Origin: Solea solea
Lineage: Eukaryota > Chordata > Actinopteri > Pleuronectiformes > Soleidae
Assembly (NCBI RefSeq): GCF_958295425.1
Contig: NC_081148.1
Coordinates: forward strand, 12,197,360-12,261,359
Direction: 5' to 3'
Length of the DNA: 64,000 nucleotides
This document shows, in pieces, positions 56,101-64,000 of this stretch. The notes under the pieces are model-generated. The model searched no databases and was not told the origin of the DNA. It saw nothing but the letters and a program-made list of their open reading frames with translations. Every line of letters begins with the position of its first letter. Within the stretch, counting starts at the first letter, position 1. Both the position numbers and the translations under genes were made by a program.

Positions 56101-58041
56101 TTTGAAAGAGGACAAATATCTCAAATATTACATTTACATTTTACAAGCACATTAAGTCATTTGGCAGAAGCAACGATCAGGTGATCAACATAATAAGGCT
56201 ACACTGTAATAGGAATCATTCTGTTTCCATTTCATTATACAATCAATGATATTCATTAGAGTTACAATGCAAGGAGGAAAGTGCATGATTGGGAGAGCAA
56301 CCTGACAGGAACTCAGTTCCACCTGATGCAGCAGGTTCTTAAACTGCCCTCAGAGTTCATGTCAAAGTTGAGAACTGCCACTGTGAAGGGGGCAGGCGTG
56401 TTGGGTTAGCACTGCAGCAGTATCACTGTCATACATGTTTTACCCTGGTGATTTACTGAACCTCTCCAAAGTCATTTCCTCATTCTATGAAGCAGACCAA
56501 CCCACTTGAGTCCAGGACTGGACAGCCAATACTCCATCAAACACCTCACAGTTAGCTCACACACTGCTGAAATGTTAAGACACCCACTGAGTGTGAAACA
56601 TTTTATTAGAATGACATGTGTGCCAAAGGTAAAGGTTGAGCGTGTGCCTCTAGCTGAAACTGAGGGCTGCAGCCTTGGCAGCTATGTCCTGTGTCCACTG
56701 GCCAAGCTGGGGGCACATTGTTTGCACACCACAGCTATTGTTGCCCATTCAGCTGAGCACTCAAAAGTATTATTCCCCTAACTGTGGACCTGACAGCGCC
56801 GTGTAGATAAAAATCTGCCCACTTGGTACAAATGGTAATCATTTAAAATGCTGTGCTTTCAGTTTCCTCCCCTTCCCCTCTTTCCTGACACATGTGACAG
56901 GTCTGCGAGCCCACTGTGGGTGGAATAACCTAAAGAGAGAGCAAAGTGCATAACAGTCTTCACTGTGTAACAAATCACACAAGTCTCTAGAGACTGAAAT
57001 TCTGGTTCAAGTTGACTTGTCCTGAATACACTGGAGCTCATCTTCCCTCATGAGCCCCAAACAAGACATAATAGCACATTAATGAATATGAAGTGTAGCA
57101 GTCTCTTCTCTATAAAATGTATAGGAACTCTAAGCAGGAGCAGATTTAATTAAACATTAATATTATTTTTAAAGATTCAAATACAGTTACCCAAGGTAAA
57201 GAAAGATGACAGTTTTCTGTCATTCATTTAAATCCACGTATTGTCAAAAAGACACAGAAGAGATAAGACTGCACTGACGAACAAGGAGGCAATTTTGGGT
57301 GGAAAATAAAGCGAAAGCGACACGCAAAACCAGCTGAACCACAAAAACCTTCAAATGCAAATCGCACTGGTTACACCCTCAAACCTGTTGAAACTCCTGC
57401 CGTTTTTTGCATTTTCATCAGACACCATTTGACTAGGACTCAACCCATCAGTTTGCCCACTAATGTCCGACTTTGTGATCTGATACGGAGTCGTGACGGA
57501 ACTTTTTAGGACACACAGAAATATTCGCACAAACATCATTTCAAATCAGGGAACCTCCTGAGGGGCTCATGTGACTTTGTTTCTTCAGCTTCACACTGAC
57601 ATGTTACGTTGCATTCCACACATTCCTTGACCTTTAAGCGGCAGCCAGCAGCAGGCGAGTATCAGCACATATTCGTGCACACGGGACTCCACTTTTTTAC
57701 CCTGTGTTTCCGCTGGGAGAACTGCACAATGACAACACCCGTCACTGGCTGTCACGTGACCCTGCTGGGCCACAGTGTCTGTGTGTGTGTGTGTGTGTGT
57801 TTACCATGCCTGCAGGTCAGATCAGCAACTTCTCTTCAATTTTCACTTGAGTAAACAGGCCTCTTGACATGTGTCACCATGACCTTGCATCCTGGTGACA
57901 ACCCTTCACCAATTATGAGTGTTACTGTTCAGCAGTTAAGTGTCATCTAGTCATTATTGCATCAAGGGCAACCACGAGTCCATAAAAAGACCTTGTTCGT
58001 TACTTGAAAATGCGATTGTATGTATATATATATGCGATTGA

Positions 58042-58120
<79 letters not shown>

Positions 58121-60473
58121 TGATCTTACAGGAGCATTTGAATTGACACAGAGGTCAGGTGACTCAGCCTGGGAGGGTCAGAAAGGAAGCCTCCTTAAAG
58201 ATAAGAAAACAAACCCCGATCATTAGATTAAAGAGGTTAATGAGGTTAAGTAAAAATCAGCTACAGACTCTAAAAGTTTGCCTTGAGGTGGATGATTTGG
58301 TGCTCATCTTTGCCATGTTTAACTGTAAACAATGAGTATTATTTTTTTAAATCTCAAACCACTGATTAAACACCATCTTTGTTTCAGTGGCTAATCAAAA
58401 ATGTAATAAACAGATTAATTCAGCTGTGAAAATATTCATTAGTGTCAGCCCTAATTCTACATCCAGTCGTCCTTGTGTCCTGCATCACGAAACCTGCTGT
58501 TTTCCAGAGTTTCATGTCAGTAAACAGACCACAGCGTGACATGTGGCCCCTTGACCTTGATAGCTCAAGCCGTAAACAGGCCAAGGCAAGAAAACACAGA
58601 TTGCAAAAAAGGGGAAGTGGGGTTATAAAGAATGGGGAAGCCTGACAAACACACACACACACACGCACAAAAGGCCATATATGTCTTCGGCTGGTTGGAA
58701 TTTCACCCTGTGCCAGGCCGTGCTTCGTCTGCACATGCAGTCCTCTCTGTATCACCAGGTTCACATTTTGGCTTGTGCTCCCTTCTCAAGTCCCTGCCTT
58801 GATCGGGGGAACAAGTGCTCCTTTTTAAAGTGAGCCAGCAACTTATAGGGGGGTTGAAGTCAGCTGGCTTTTTAATGTTGGCTTGTTTGTCAGTCAGTGC
58901 AGCTTAACATAGGGTGAAAGGAAGCCATACAGTATCATGACTGTTCATGTTAGTGTAGAGTGCCTGCTGAAACACATTTACGTGAGACATTTATGTGTCC
59001 ACTATCGTCTGTCGACAGCTTACTGTGGACTCTTGTTATGTATTCTATTTGTTTGTCACGTTACACCTATAGACTTAAATATACAGTACATAACTGAACA
59101 GCTAACTGCTACAAACACGCTTGGTTTATTTTTCCTCTCTAAAAGTCATTTTGACACTAAATGAATGTGAGACAACAAAAACACAAGATATGAAAGCACT
59201 TGAATTATGTTGATTTATTTGTTGAAAGCTTAATTTTAATTAATTAATTTTCGGTTTTTTTCATTTAATAAGTAAAGAAGCCTGGCTTCACTTAATGTGA
59301 CTTCGCCATCCGGGTTAAAACCCCGCCCATTACCAGCCATAAACCAATCAAATGAGAGAGCCGATGTCGGCTTCAAAGTCCGTCGGAAATCTACTGAACT
59401 ACAAGCAATGATGAAAATATGGCCAGGAAAAGAGCGAATTTTCAACATAAGATCGCAGAGTCATCGCGCCTATCATACGAGTGCACAACATCTAATCACT
59501 TTTCTTTATTATCACTAGTTATACTAGTGTTGTCAATGTGCCTGAGCATAGTCAGGTCTTCGTGGTCTGAAATATTACGAGGAGCACATGAACGCAGCAC
59601 GAGCCCTTTAAATCTCACAGAGAGTAACAAACCGTGCACAGACAGCAACTCTTTCCTGGATTTTTGCTTTGAATGTGTAAAAATAACCGTCTTTCATGGT
59701 AAAGACTGCAAGGACCCACTAAAGAGTCATTCGATGCAGGACAATTTGACCTCCACAACATAATCTGTCAGACTGAATGCCATTATAATGTTACCAGCAA
59801 AAACTCAGTAACAGTAAACTATAAGCTTTTTAAGGAATATATGTCACAGCTCGACTACATCAATTAAATATATATGTATTATCCTGTCTATTGAAAAAGG
59901 CAGCAATTGTGTATAATTTGAGACATACACTGATTAAATATTAAATATTTATATAGACTTAATATATATAGGAAAATCGCTCTATATGAGTTAGTTGCTC
60001 ATAAGTGCTCAGCAAATACAATTATACTAGGATAACCAAGTGTTTTTACCTGGAAAGGCAGTATGTTGTTGCTGTTGTCAGTCCTGAAGCCGCTGTCCTC
60101 CATCCAAGGTTTGGGGGTGAGGGGCCCAGGTCTTGGAAACTTAGGGGGAGCTATAACATTGCTGCTGTAGGGCTTTTTCATAGGGGAGATGGGATTTAGA
60201 GGTGACGGAACCCCGACTCCCACACCGACCCCGACCCCTACACCGACGCCAACCGCCCTGCGCGGGTCCCTGCCTGCCTGCAGACCGCTCCATGGGTTGG
60301 AGGCTGTGCTCCAGGCGGCGTTTTGGTGATTATTCCAGGCAGACGATGAGGCAGAAGAAGAAGAGGAGCCTTTGCTGTTATTCATGATGGTTTGATAAGC
60401 GTTTCTCTGAGGGAAGGGGCCTTGGTTGGGGCTGACAGGAGATCTCCTCTGCTGCTGCTGTTGCTGTTGCTGC

Positions 60474-60506
<33 letters not shown>

Positions 60507-61168
60507 GGGGTTACCGGCTGCTGATGCTGCTGAGACTGGGGAGCCTGCAGACCGATCTGCGGGGAGAAATTACCCCCAAAGACTGGGTTGACATGGTGCG
60601 GGAAGTTCTGGAAAAGCATCGTCCCGTTCACGGAGGGGATTCCTTGGAAAAAGCTATCATCTACGCCGGCGTTTGTGGTTCCCGTGGACCAAGTGCTCCC
60701 AAACGAGGAGGACGGGGAGGAGAGGGGCCCGCCGGTCTCCTGCGGCTGCTGCTGCGGCTGCTGGTTGTAGCTCAGTCCGGGTAGGATCGGCGACTCCATG
60801 GGCACCCTGTCCTTACCACTGACGCTCAGCACGGAAGCCGCCTGCTTGCTGCCGGTGGACGGGCTCTCAGAGTCCAATGAGGGAGAGGTGGTCTCCGGGG
60901 TCGGGGTGGAGGGAGGAGGGTCTGCTTGCGTCGGATCTTGCTGATGATGAGGCTGGGCTTTGTTTTTGTCCATCAGTAAATCATCCTGCATGGTTTGCTG
61001 AGCTGAAACGAGCGGAAACAGAGACGGTGAGCTGTTATTGTGACAATAATGATTATTGTTGTTGTCATACAGCGGACTCGACGGGCTGCTGTAGTATCTG
61101 ATGAATTGGGACAACTCCGACAGCAGAGAGGGAGCAGGCGGCTGCAGGGCGAATGCGTGATCACCCAT
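28233..61168 (-). CDS. cpeb3: Cytoplasmic polyadenylation element-binding protein 3
   Basis: Ten coding exons on the minus strand: 61168-60050, 53836-53683, 45006-44950, 41244-41221, 39623-39456, 37983-37894, 31361-31243, 30902-30788, 29997-29816, 28460-28233. They give 751 aa. CPEB3 binds U-rich 3' UTR elements in the cytoplasm and controls translation, notably at synapses. The N-terminal half is a Q-rich, prion-like region (Q10-P-Q8 at residues 222-240) with a Val-Gly repeat before [12 protein letters not shown]1 has VFVGGL at 496-501 and KGYAFLLF at 537-544. RRM2 spans about 578-676 (TIFVGGVP), and a Cys/His-rich zinc-binding tail fills 677-751, ending FRWS. Features such as [25 protein letters not shown] and the VG repeat separate it from cpeb2 and cpeb4. 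The internal Met at residue 60 (ATG at 60991) matches the mammalian start MQDDLLMDK and would give 692 aa (human 698). Confidence 0.96.
30022..30061 (-). promoter_or_regulatory. cpeb3: Perfect 15-bp hairpin before a cpeb3 3' splice site
   Basis: 30022-30036 pairs perfectly with 30047-30061 around a 10-nt loop. In the cpeb3 pre-mRNA it ends about 24 nt before the 3' splice site of the exon starting at 29997, so the stem covers the place where the branch point is expected. The pyrimidine tract (CATCTCATCTCTTCTCCTCC) stays unpaired. Confidence 0.7.
30106..30250 (+). repeat. Teleost dispersed repeat fragment
   Basis: GAAGGTGCAGTGCATAACAT followed by TTTAGGAGGGTTTATTGGCAG resembles a very common fish element that starts AAGGTYCAGTGTGTAAGATTTAGG. 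It lies in a cpeb3 intron. Confidence 0.55.
31362..37893 (-). other. cpeb3: cpeb3 intron inside RRM1
   Basis: This 6.5-kb intron splits RRM1 just before RNP1. It holds (TA)n at 32165-32200, (TG)n at 32551-32579, a mixed TA/CA tract at 33357-33466, CATC repeats at about 33905-33934, poly(C) plus (CCT)n at 35864-35906 and (CA)n at 36861-36881. I see no nested gene. Confidence 0.6.
35864..35906. repeat. Poly(C) plus (CCT)n tract
   Basis: About 13 C followed by ten CCT-type units. The purine-rich complement is in the cpeb3 sense RNA; such tracts can form triplex DNA. Confidence 0.85.
38142..38165. repeat. cpeb3: (CAG)8 repeat in a cpeb3 intron
   Basis: Eight GCA/CAG units on the plus strand, so (CTG)n in the cpeb3 RNA, 160 bp upstream of the exon at 37894-37983. 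It is open in frame into that exon but lies outside the splice model. Confidence 0.85.
40501..40806. mobile_element. MITE with TAGGGATGGGA inverted ends
   Basis: The element starts TAGGGATGGGACGATATC and ends with GATTCCCATCCCTA, so the tips are inverted repeats, and CGATACCGATA-type words recur near both ends. There is no coding capacity. The 8-bp flanks TCTGAAAC and CATCAAAC agree at 5 of 8 positions and may be a worn target-site duplication, as in hAT elements. Family assignment is tentative. Confidence 0.75.
41106..41173. repeat. cpeb3: (GA)n tract, (CT)n in cpeb3 RNA
   Basis: Nearly pure GA dinucleotides for 68 bp. In the transcript it is a CU-rich tract starting 47 nt after the microexon donor. 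Confidence 0.92.
41221..41244 (-). CDS. cpeb3: cpeb3 24-nt microexon
   Basis: This phase-1 exon of 24 nt encodes TRSYGRRR (residues 444-451) and joins to [12 protein letters not shown] in the next exon. The peptide matches the alternatively spliced microexon known in mammalian CPEB3 and CPEB4, next to a basophilic-kinase phosphorylation site. The acceptor is ...AAGCAG and the donor AGAG|GTAACG. The preceding 57-nt exon (44950-45006) is also phase 1, so either or both can be skipped in frame. The second Ser of the mammalian RRRGRSS is Cys here. Confidence 0.9.
41262..41281. repeat. cpeb3: G20 homopolymer, poly(C) in cpeb3 RNA
   Basis: Twenty consecutive G on the plus strand. In the transcript it is a poly(C) tract ending 17 nt before the microexon, in the place of its polypyrimidine tract. 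Confidence 0.92.
41282..43684 (-). other. cpeb3: cpeb3 intron upstream of the microexon, unannotated part
   Basis: No gene is seen. The segment 41590-41700 is not low-complexity and carries several homeodomain-type cores (TAATTG, TTAATG, CATTAT) around CTTGGCTTAATGAAGCC, so it may be a regulatory element. Confidence 0.35.
43685..43837. repeat. 17-bp minisatellite, nine copies
   Basis: Nine tandem 17-bp units follow the consensus GAGGACAGGTGAATGTT, with one to four changes in most later copies. Seven copies keep CAGGTG, an E-box. It lies 1.1 kb after the 57-nt cassette exon in the cpeb3 intron leading to the microexon. Confidence 0.95.
44041..44190. repeat. Teleost dispersed repeat
   Basis: AAGTAACTAAGTATCTTTTA, then GTACTGAAGTAAAATTTTGT, ending AGTACTCTTTCCACCTCTGG, is typical of a very common fish element ending in CTTTCCACCTCTG. 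Confidence 0.6.
44950..45006 (-). CDS. cpeb3: cpeb3 57-nt cassette exon candidate
   Basis: It encodes [19 protein letters not shown] (the first codon is split, and one base of the next codon is carried over). Length is a multiple of three and phases match on both sides, as in the mammalian alternatively spliced exon that sits before the microexon. The acceptor is AACAG|GAC and the donor AACA|GTAAGT. Confidence 0.88.
46946..46972. repeat. (CTG)9 repeat
   Basis: Nine TGC/CTG units on the plus strand; (CAG)n in cpeb3 RNA, intronic. Confidence 0.88.
47214..47545. repeat. Teleost dispersed repeat with inverted-type ends
   Basis: It starts AAAGGTCCAGTGTGTAAGAA and ends near TTCGTCCTAAATGTTTCAG, whose reverse complement resembles the start. 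It is the same family as the fragment at 30106-30250. Confidence 0.6.
47795..48180 (+). mobile_element. Non-LTR retrotransposon (LINE) 3' relic
   Basis: The plus strand keeps traces of the C-terminal end of a reverse-transcriptase ORF. Near 47840 a frame reads SITVWSASC, close to the usual SITVWYGSC. At about 48010-48080 another reads [17 protein letters not shown], like the conserved PSGRRYRSLRARTNR block. Frames are broken between them. It ends in a TTTATTTATT-type tail. This is a dead fragment. Confidence 0.75.
49451..50146. mobile_element. TTAA-flanked MITE-like element
   Basis: The left end TTAAAGATATAATATGTAAC with ATTTCTGC and the reversed right end TTAAACCCACAGTATGTCAT with TTCTACC share TATGT-ATTTCTRC. 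TTAA at both outer edges fits a piggyBac-type target site. No transposase is encoded. The end GTGGTAGAAATGACATACTG is known from a common teleost repeat. Confidence 0.6.
53404..53483. repeat. (CA)n microsatellite
   Basis: Imperfect CA repeats with CATACA and GGACAGAAACAGA interruptions, 180 bp from the exon at 53683-53836. Confidence 0.88.
55284..55503 (+). mobile_element. tRNA-derived SINE-like element with (ATGA)n tail
   Basis: It has a B-box-like GTTCGCGTCCC at about 55301, the conserved core TTTTCTGTGTGGAGTTTCCA and CCTCCCACAGTCCAAA, then GTGAATGTGAGAGTGAATTG and CCCTCATGTGGAGGATGAACC, and ends in (AATG)n repeats. This is a typical teleost retroposon; the family name is not certain. Confidence 0.65.
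58021..58117. repeat. Long (TA)n microsatellite
   Basis: About 37 near-pure TA units after a short interrupted tract; the longest TA run in the window. Confidence 0.95.
60449..60505 (-). other. cpeb3: Polyglutamine-encoding tract in cpeb3 exon 1
   Basis: Ten pure CAG codons (60505-60476), one Pro codon, then eight Gln codons with CAA interruptions (60472-60449). The pure CAG block is prone to length change. It lies in the region that acts as a prion-like aggregation domain in the family. Confidence 0.9.
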
Positions 61169-62330
61169 TTAGCCGACAAGAAGAGGAGAATGACAAACAC
61201 ACACACTCCACTCACTTCCCGAGACTAGGTACACCAGAACGACTCACAAAGCCCACAAATGACATTCACGGAGCATTCACGGCTGCGAGATATTCACCAG
61301 ATTTCGCCACGTCTCGTTTTTCCCTTCCACGCAGGAACTCCGGAGCTGCAATGTGAAACTGATTGTGTTTTTTGCCCAAGGACCTCCCCTGCTATATTCA
61401 TTTACATACGTCAGTAAATACAGCTGTCCTTCAACAAGGTTAAAATACACTTCCAGCTTTACACGGGCTCGTTGACGCACACGACGCTAAAATGATTTTA
61501 CAAAAAAATGCACTTCACCGTTTTTTTTTTTATGAGTGACGCACCTGAGCCGCTTTATTATACCGCAAACGATCTCTCGTTTCCCTTCAAATAAAACTGT
61601 CCTTTTACATTTGACCACAGTGACAACAGGGTGTTTTAAAGAAACATAAAGAAGAGACATGAATATCCTAACATGAATTATGGTGAGGGGTTTGATTATA
61701 GCGCAAAGACGAATCCGCATTGACACAGCCGCGGGTTGGCATTCACACCACATAAGACGCAACTTGCATTTTTCTCCGGGCAATCATACAGTAGGAATAA
61801 AGCCAAATGTGGAACATCACTCAAACACGATGTCTTCGATTCAAACACTACCGACCGTAATAAATCTTCCACACAATATTATCATTTACTTTGCAAGTCA
61901 GAGACAGCAGCGTCATGCAAAAGCTGAATTGAACACGCATATTCAAATGTTACCAGGCTATACGTCAATCTTTGCGATTGGAAAGCCACTCAGTTGCCAG
62001 ATCATTAACATGACATGGCAGAACATCCAAGGTTAACATTGAATTTAAGGGAAAACCTGTGAAAACACTGGTGGCTCCTTTGCACTGCCTGGCTGGAGGA
62101 GAGCTAACACAGAGGCCTTTTCAATATACATTAGTAAAGTCTTTGAGAATAACACTGACAGATGAGAAACTTCTCATCTGCATGATGGCAGTGGTACAAG
62201 TTGGACTTTAAATGCAATCGCAATAGCCTGCACTGTACACACCCAACCGGTTAATCCGTGCTTTCTTGTCCCAGAGCTGCGCTTCCAAGGTCATCAAAGC
62301 AGTACAATCAGCAGGCAGCAGTGTCTCACC
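61002..62330 (-). other. cpeb3: Candidate cpeb3 leader intron (noncoding exon to short-form start)
   Basis: On the minus strand a strong acceptor (pyrimidines ending GCTCGTTTCAG) puts an exon start at 61002, 11 nt before the ATG at 60991 that matches the mammalian N terminus. A matching donor CTGAG|GTGAGA ends a possible noncoding exon at 62330. Other donors near 62560-62575 are possible. With this intron removed the first 59 codons of the long form are lost and the short form is made. Confidence 0.45.
61365..61410 (-). promoter_or_regulatory. cpeb3: Candidate proximal cpeb3 promoter
   Basis: Read on the minus strand, an octamer-like ATGTAAAT is followed by GAATATAGCAGGGG with a TATA-like core, about 200 bp before the upstream ATG at 61168. 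It would serve the long form. Weak evidence. Confidence 0.3.
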
Positions 62331-62720
62331 TCAGCGGACGCTTCACAACTGACACTGACACAATTTGGACCTTCAAACGCCTATTTTTCACGCCGATGGA
62401 TGCACTCGAATCACTTCCCCGAGCTGTCTTTGCCTCGAAGTCCCCCTCTGATCCATATGTGTCCCCCACCACAACCACTGTCGCCACCACATAAAAGATA
62501 CACAGCATACAAACACACACTCACTCACTCACACTTGTGCCTGACGTGAAGTTTGAATTACCTTTATCGTTCACCTTTTTCAGACTCTGTAAATAAAGTT
62601 ATTTCTGTTTGCCTCGCCTGAGTTTTAGATATGACAGACGAGCTTCGCTTGTGCCGAGGTAGTCAGCAGTTGCCTAAACAGCTGATTGACTGCGGCGCAT
62701 GGATGATGCCGAGGAGGCTG

Positions 62721-62735
62721 TTGGGAAATGCAGTT
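62721..62735 (-). promoter_or_regulatory. ZNF143/THAP11-like site facing cpeb3
   Basis: Minus-strand AACTGCATTTCCCAA differs from the ACTACATTTCCCA type motif at one key base. It lies where a distal cpeb3 promoter is expected. Confidence 0.35.
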
Positions 62736-63088
62736 CTTCACTCTGTAGTCGCTGTTCACTGTGTGTATCAAGCTAGTAAAGACGGACAGCAGTAATGCAG
62801 CCCATCTGTGTACATGCACATTTGAATTAAATGTCTTGGGTCAATATATAACAGTACATATAAACATATTGCTTTGACATAAATCATAACAATATCTTGA
62901 ACATTCGAGTACAGCCAGTCAGAAGTGATGAGAAACAGCAGTCTAGTCAAATTGAAACGTCTTACCATACGTTGCAGTGTCCTGTAGCCATATGTGGATA
63001 TTCGTGATGGAAGTGTCTTCAAAGAAAACCTTAATTCGGAACATTAAGTTAATGTTTTCTTGCCACAAGACGAGACAAGCGATATAAG

Positions 63089-63114
63089 ACTACATTCCCC
63101 ATGTCCCTTGCGGC
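63089..63114 (+). promoter_or_regulatory. marchf5: ZNF143/THAP11-type site upstream of marchf5
   Basis: ACTACATTCCCCATG followed by TCCCTTGCGGC fits the long ACTACAnnTCCCA...GC motif of housekeeping promoters. It lies 430 bp before the marchf5 ATG. Confidence 0.6.
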
Positions 63115-63129
63115 GCTGTCCTTGTTTTG

Positions 63130-63166
63130 ATGACGTAGGACGCACAGCCGTGCCTCTGTGCGTCAT
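63130..63166 (+). promoter_or_regulatory. marchf5: Inverted pair of ATF/CREB half-sites
   Basis: ATGACGTAGG at 63130-63139 and TGCGTCAT at 63159-63166 are inverted CRE-type half-sites about 25 bp apart, next to the ZNF143-type motif. They probably belong to the marchf5 promoter. Confidence 0.5.
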
Positions 63167-63541
63167 TTCAGAGGGGACCAGTCAATCGGTCACGTATTAT
63201 GCGATGATATTAGTGACTAACAAGGCCATAGCCGATTAAAATAGGTGTTTTTTTACTCGTTGAAGTACAGCGGCGCATATAAATGCTATACCGTGCACTG
63301 TCGCAATCGTAAAGCGGTAGTTTTATGCCAAATAATTGGCTAATTTGAATCTGACGCGCGGTGTCAACACAAAGGCCTATGTAGCTGGTTAGCATTATCT
63401 CCTCAGCTAGCTAGCAAGAGGTTGAACGCCAACCTCAGCTGCAGCAAAGTGACTGGCGTGTCATTTTAATGTTTTATATGTTACGCAGTTAATCTCTCCT
63501 GCCGAGAAGACGTTTGAGTGTTTTCTTGCCTCTCCGCTATA

Positions 63542-63585
63542 ATGGAGGAAGAGGGTGCAGTGGTCATGCAGCAGAATTTGGACAG
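63542..63585 (+). CDS. marchf5: MARCHF5 E3 ubiquitin ligase, first coding exon (partial gene)
   Basis: The exon encodes MEEEGAVVMQQNLD plus two bases of an Arg codon, then a perfect donor AG|GTGAGT. The end matches QQMLDR of mammalian MARCHF5, where the next residues start the RING-CH finger. The ATG has A at -3 and G at +4. MARCHF5 is a multi-pass mitochondrial outer-membrane ubiquitin ligase that acts on fission and antiviral-signalling proteins. Identity rests on this short match plus the conserved order BTAF1-CPEB3-MARCHF5. The rest of the gene is beyond the window. Confidence 0.8.
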
Positions 63586-64000
63586 GTGAGTTCAAGTTTA
63601 TGGCTAACATGCTAATGCCAGCTACGTAGCTCTATGTTAAATGATATTGACAGGAGTGAGGGGAGTCAACGTGAACATCAAATATACTGAATCTCGTTGA
63701 CTTCAATGTGTGTTATCTTCTCATGCAAACTGCTCACTTTAAACTCGGGTTGGTCAACAATTAACCCTACGCAGGGGTTGTGTTTACATTGTGCAGGTAC
63801 AGCACATCCACTGTTTCGCCATGAAATGAACAAAGCACTAGGTATATTTTGTAAGAACATATCACGGTGAACTTCATTTCAACGTTGTTGGCGTAATTCT
63901 CTTAGGTGTACCTTGTGAACCATAGACTTAACACGTTACTGTGTCAGTTGCATTACTGTCAAAGCATCTCAGGCTTGATAACAATTGACCCCTAGACAAG
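63586..64000 (+). other. marchf5: marchf5 intron 1 (start)
   Basis: Follows the exon 1 donor. No second exon is seen before the window ends. Confidence 0.65.

Larger units (their letters stand above)
53837..60049 (-). other. cpeb3: cpeb3 intron 1 (between the first two coding exons), 6.2 kb
   Basis: No nested gene is seen. It holds the SINE-like element at 55284-55503, a (TA)n tract at 58021-58117, short (GT)n and (CA)n runs near 57780 and 58645, and a dispersed-repeat tail at 58380-58455. In mammals this intron carries an HDV-like ribozyme; I found no match. Confidence 0.6.

Noticed and set aside
53837..60049. HDV-like CPEB3 ribozyme
   Set aside because: The mammalian ribozyme lies in the matching intron, but I found neither its conserved core nor a nested double pseudoknot. 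It is reported only from mammals.
60392..60784. 130-aa plus-strand Leu-rich frame
   Set aside because: Antisense shadow of the cpeb3 polyglutamine region.

Overview
The window is vertebrate genomic DNA, almost certainly from a teleost fish. It carries three neighbouring genes in the conserved vertebrate order btaf1 (plus strand), cpeb3 (minus strand), marchf5 (plus strand). Introns are compact but the coding exons match the mammalian proteins closely. The spacers hold teleost-style Tc1/mariner relics, MITE-like elements, a LINE tail and many (CA)n and (TA)n microsatellites.

Layout. 1-3120: AT-rich upstream DNA with a decayed Tc1/mariner copy. 3121-3623: btaf1 promoter and leader (inverted CCAAT pair, YY1-like site, TATA box, several upstream ATGs). 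3624-20645: a complete 38-exon btaf1 coding region; my splice model stays in frame throughout and gives 1856 aa. 20646-21720: btaf1 3' UTR ending near an AATAAA. 21721-28232: convergent spacer, mostly likely cpeb3 3' UTR. 28233-61168 (minus): cpeb3, ten coding exons, 751 aa from the upstream ATG or 692 aa from an internal ATG that matches the mammalian start. It includes a 24-nt microexon. 61169-63541: 2.4-kb divergent spacer between cpeb3 and marchf5 with candidate cpeb3 leader exons and ZNF143-like and ATF/CREB-like sites. 63542-63585: first coding exon of marchf5, which continues beyond the window.

The genes act at different levels. BTAF1 is the Mot1-type Snf2 ATPase that removes TBP from DNA. 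CPEB3 is a Q-rich RNA-binding regulator of translation in neurons. MARCHF5 is a mitochondrial outer-membrane RING-CH ubiquitin ligase. They are linked by synteny rather than by a shared pathway.

The best leads are two non-canonical GC-AG introns in the btaf1 ATPase region, a TATA box on the gene for a TBP-removing enzyme, two possible N termini for cpeb3, a cpeb3 microexon between a poly(C) tract and a long (CT)n tract, a perfect hairpin just upstream of a cpeb3 3' splice site, and a nine-copy 17-bp minisatellite full of CAGGTG E-boxes. I did not find a clearly new gene or system; all functional claims beyond the gene identities are inference.
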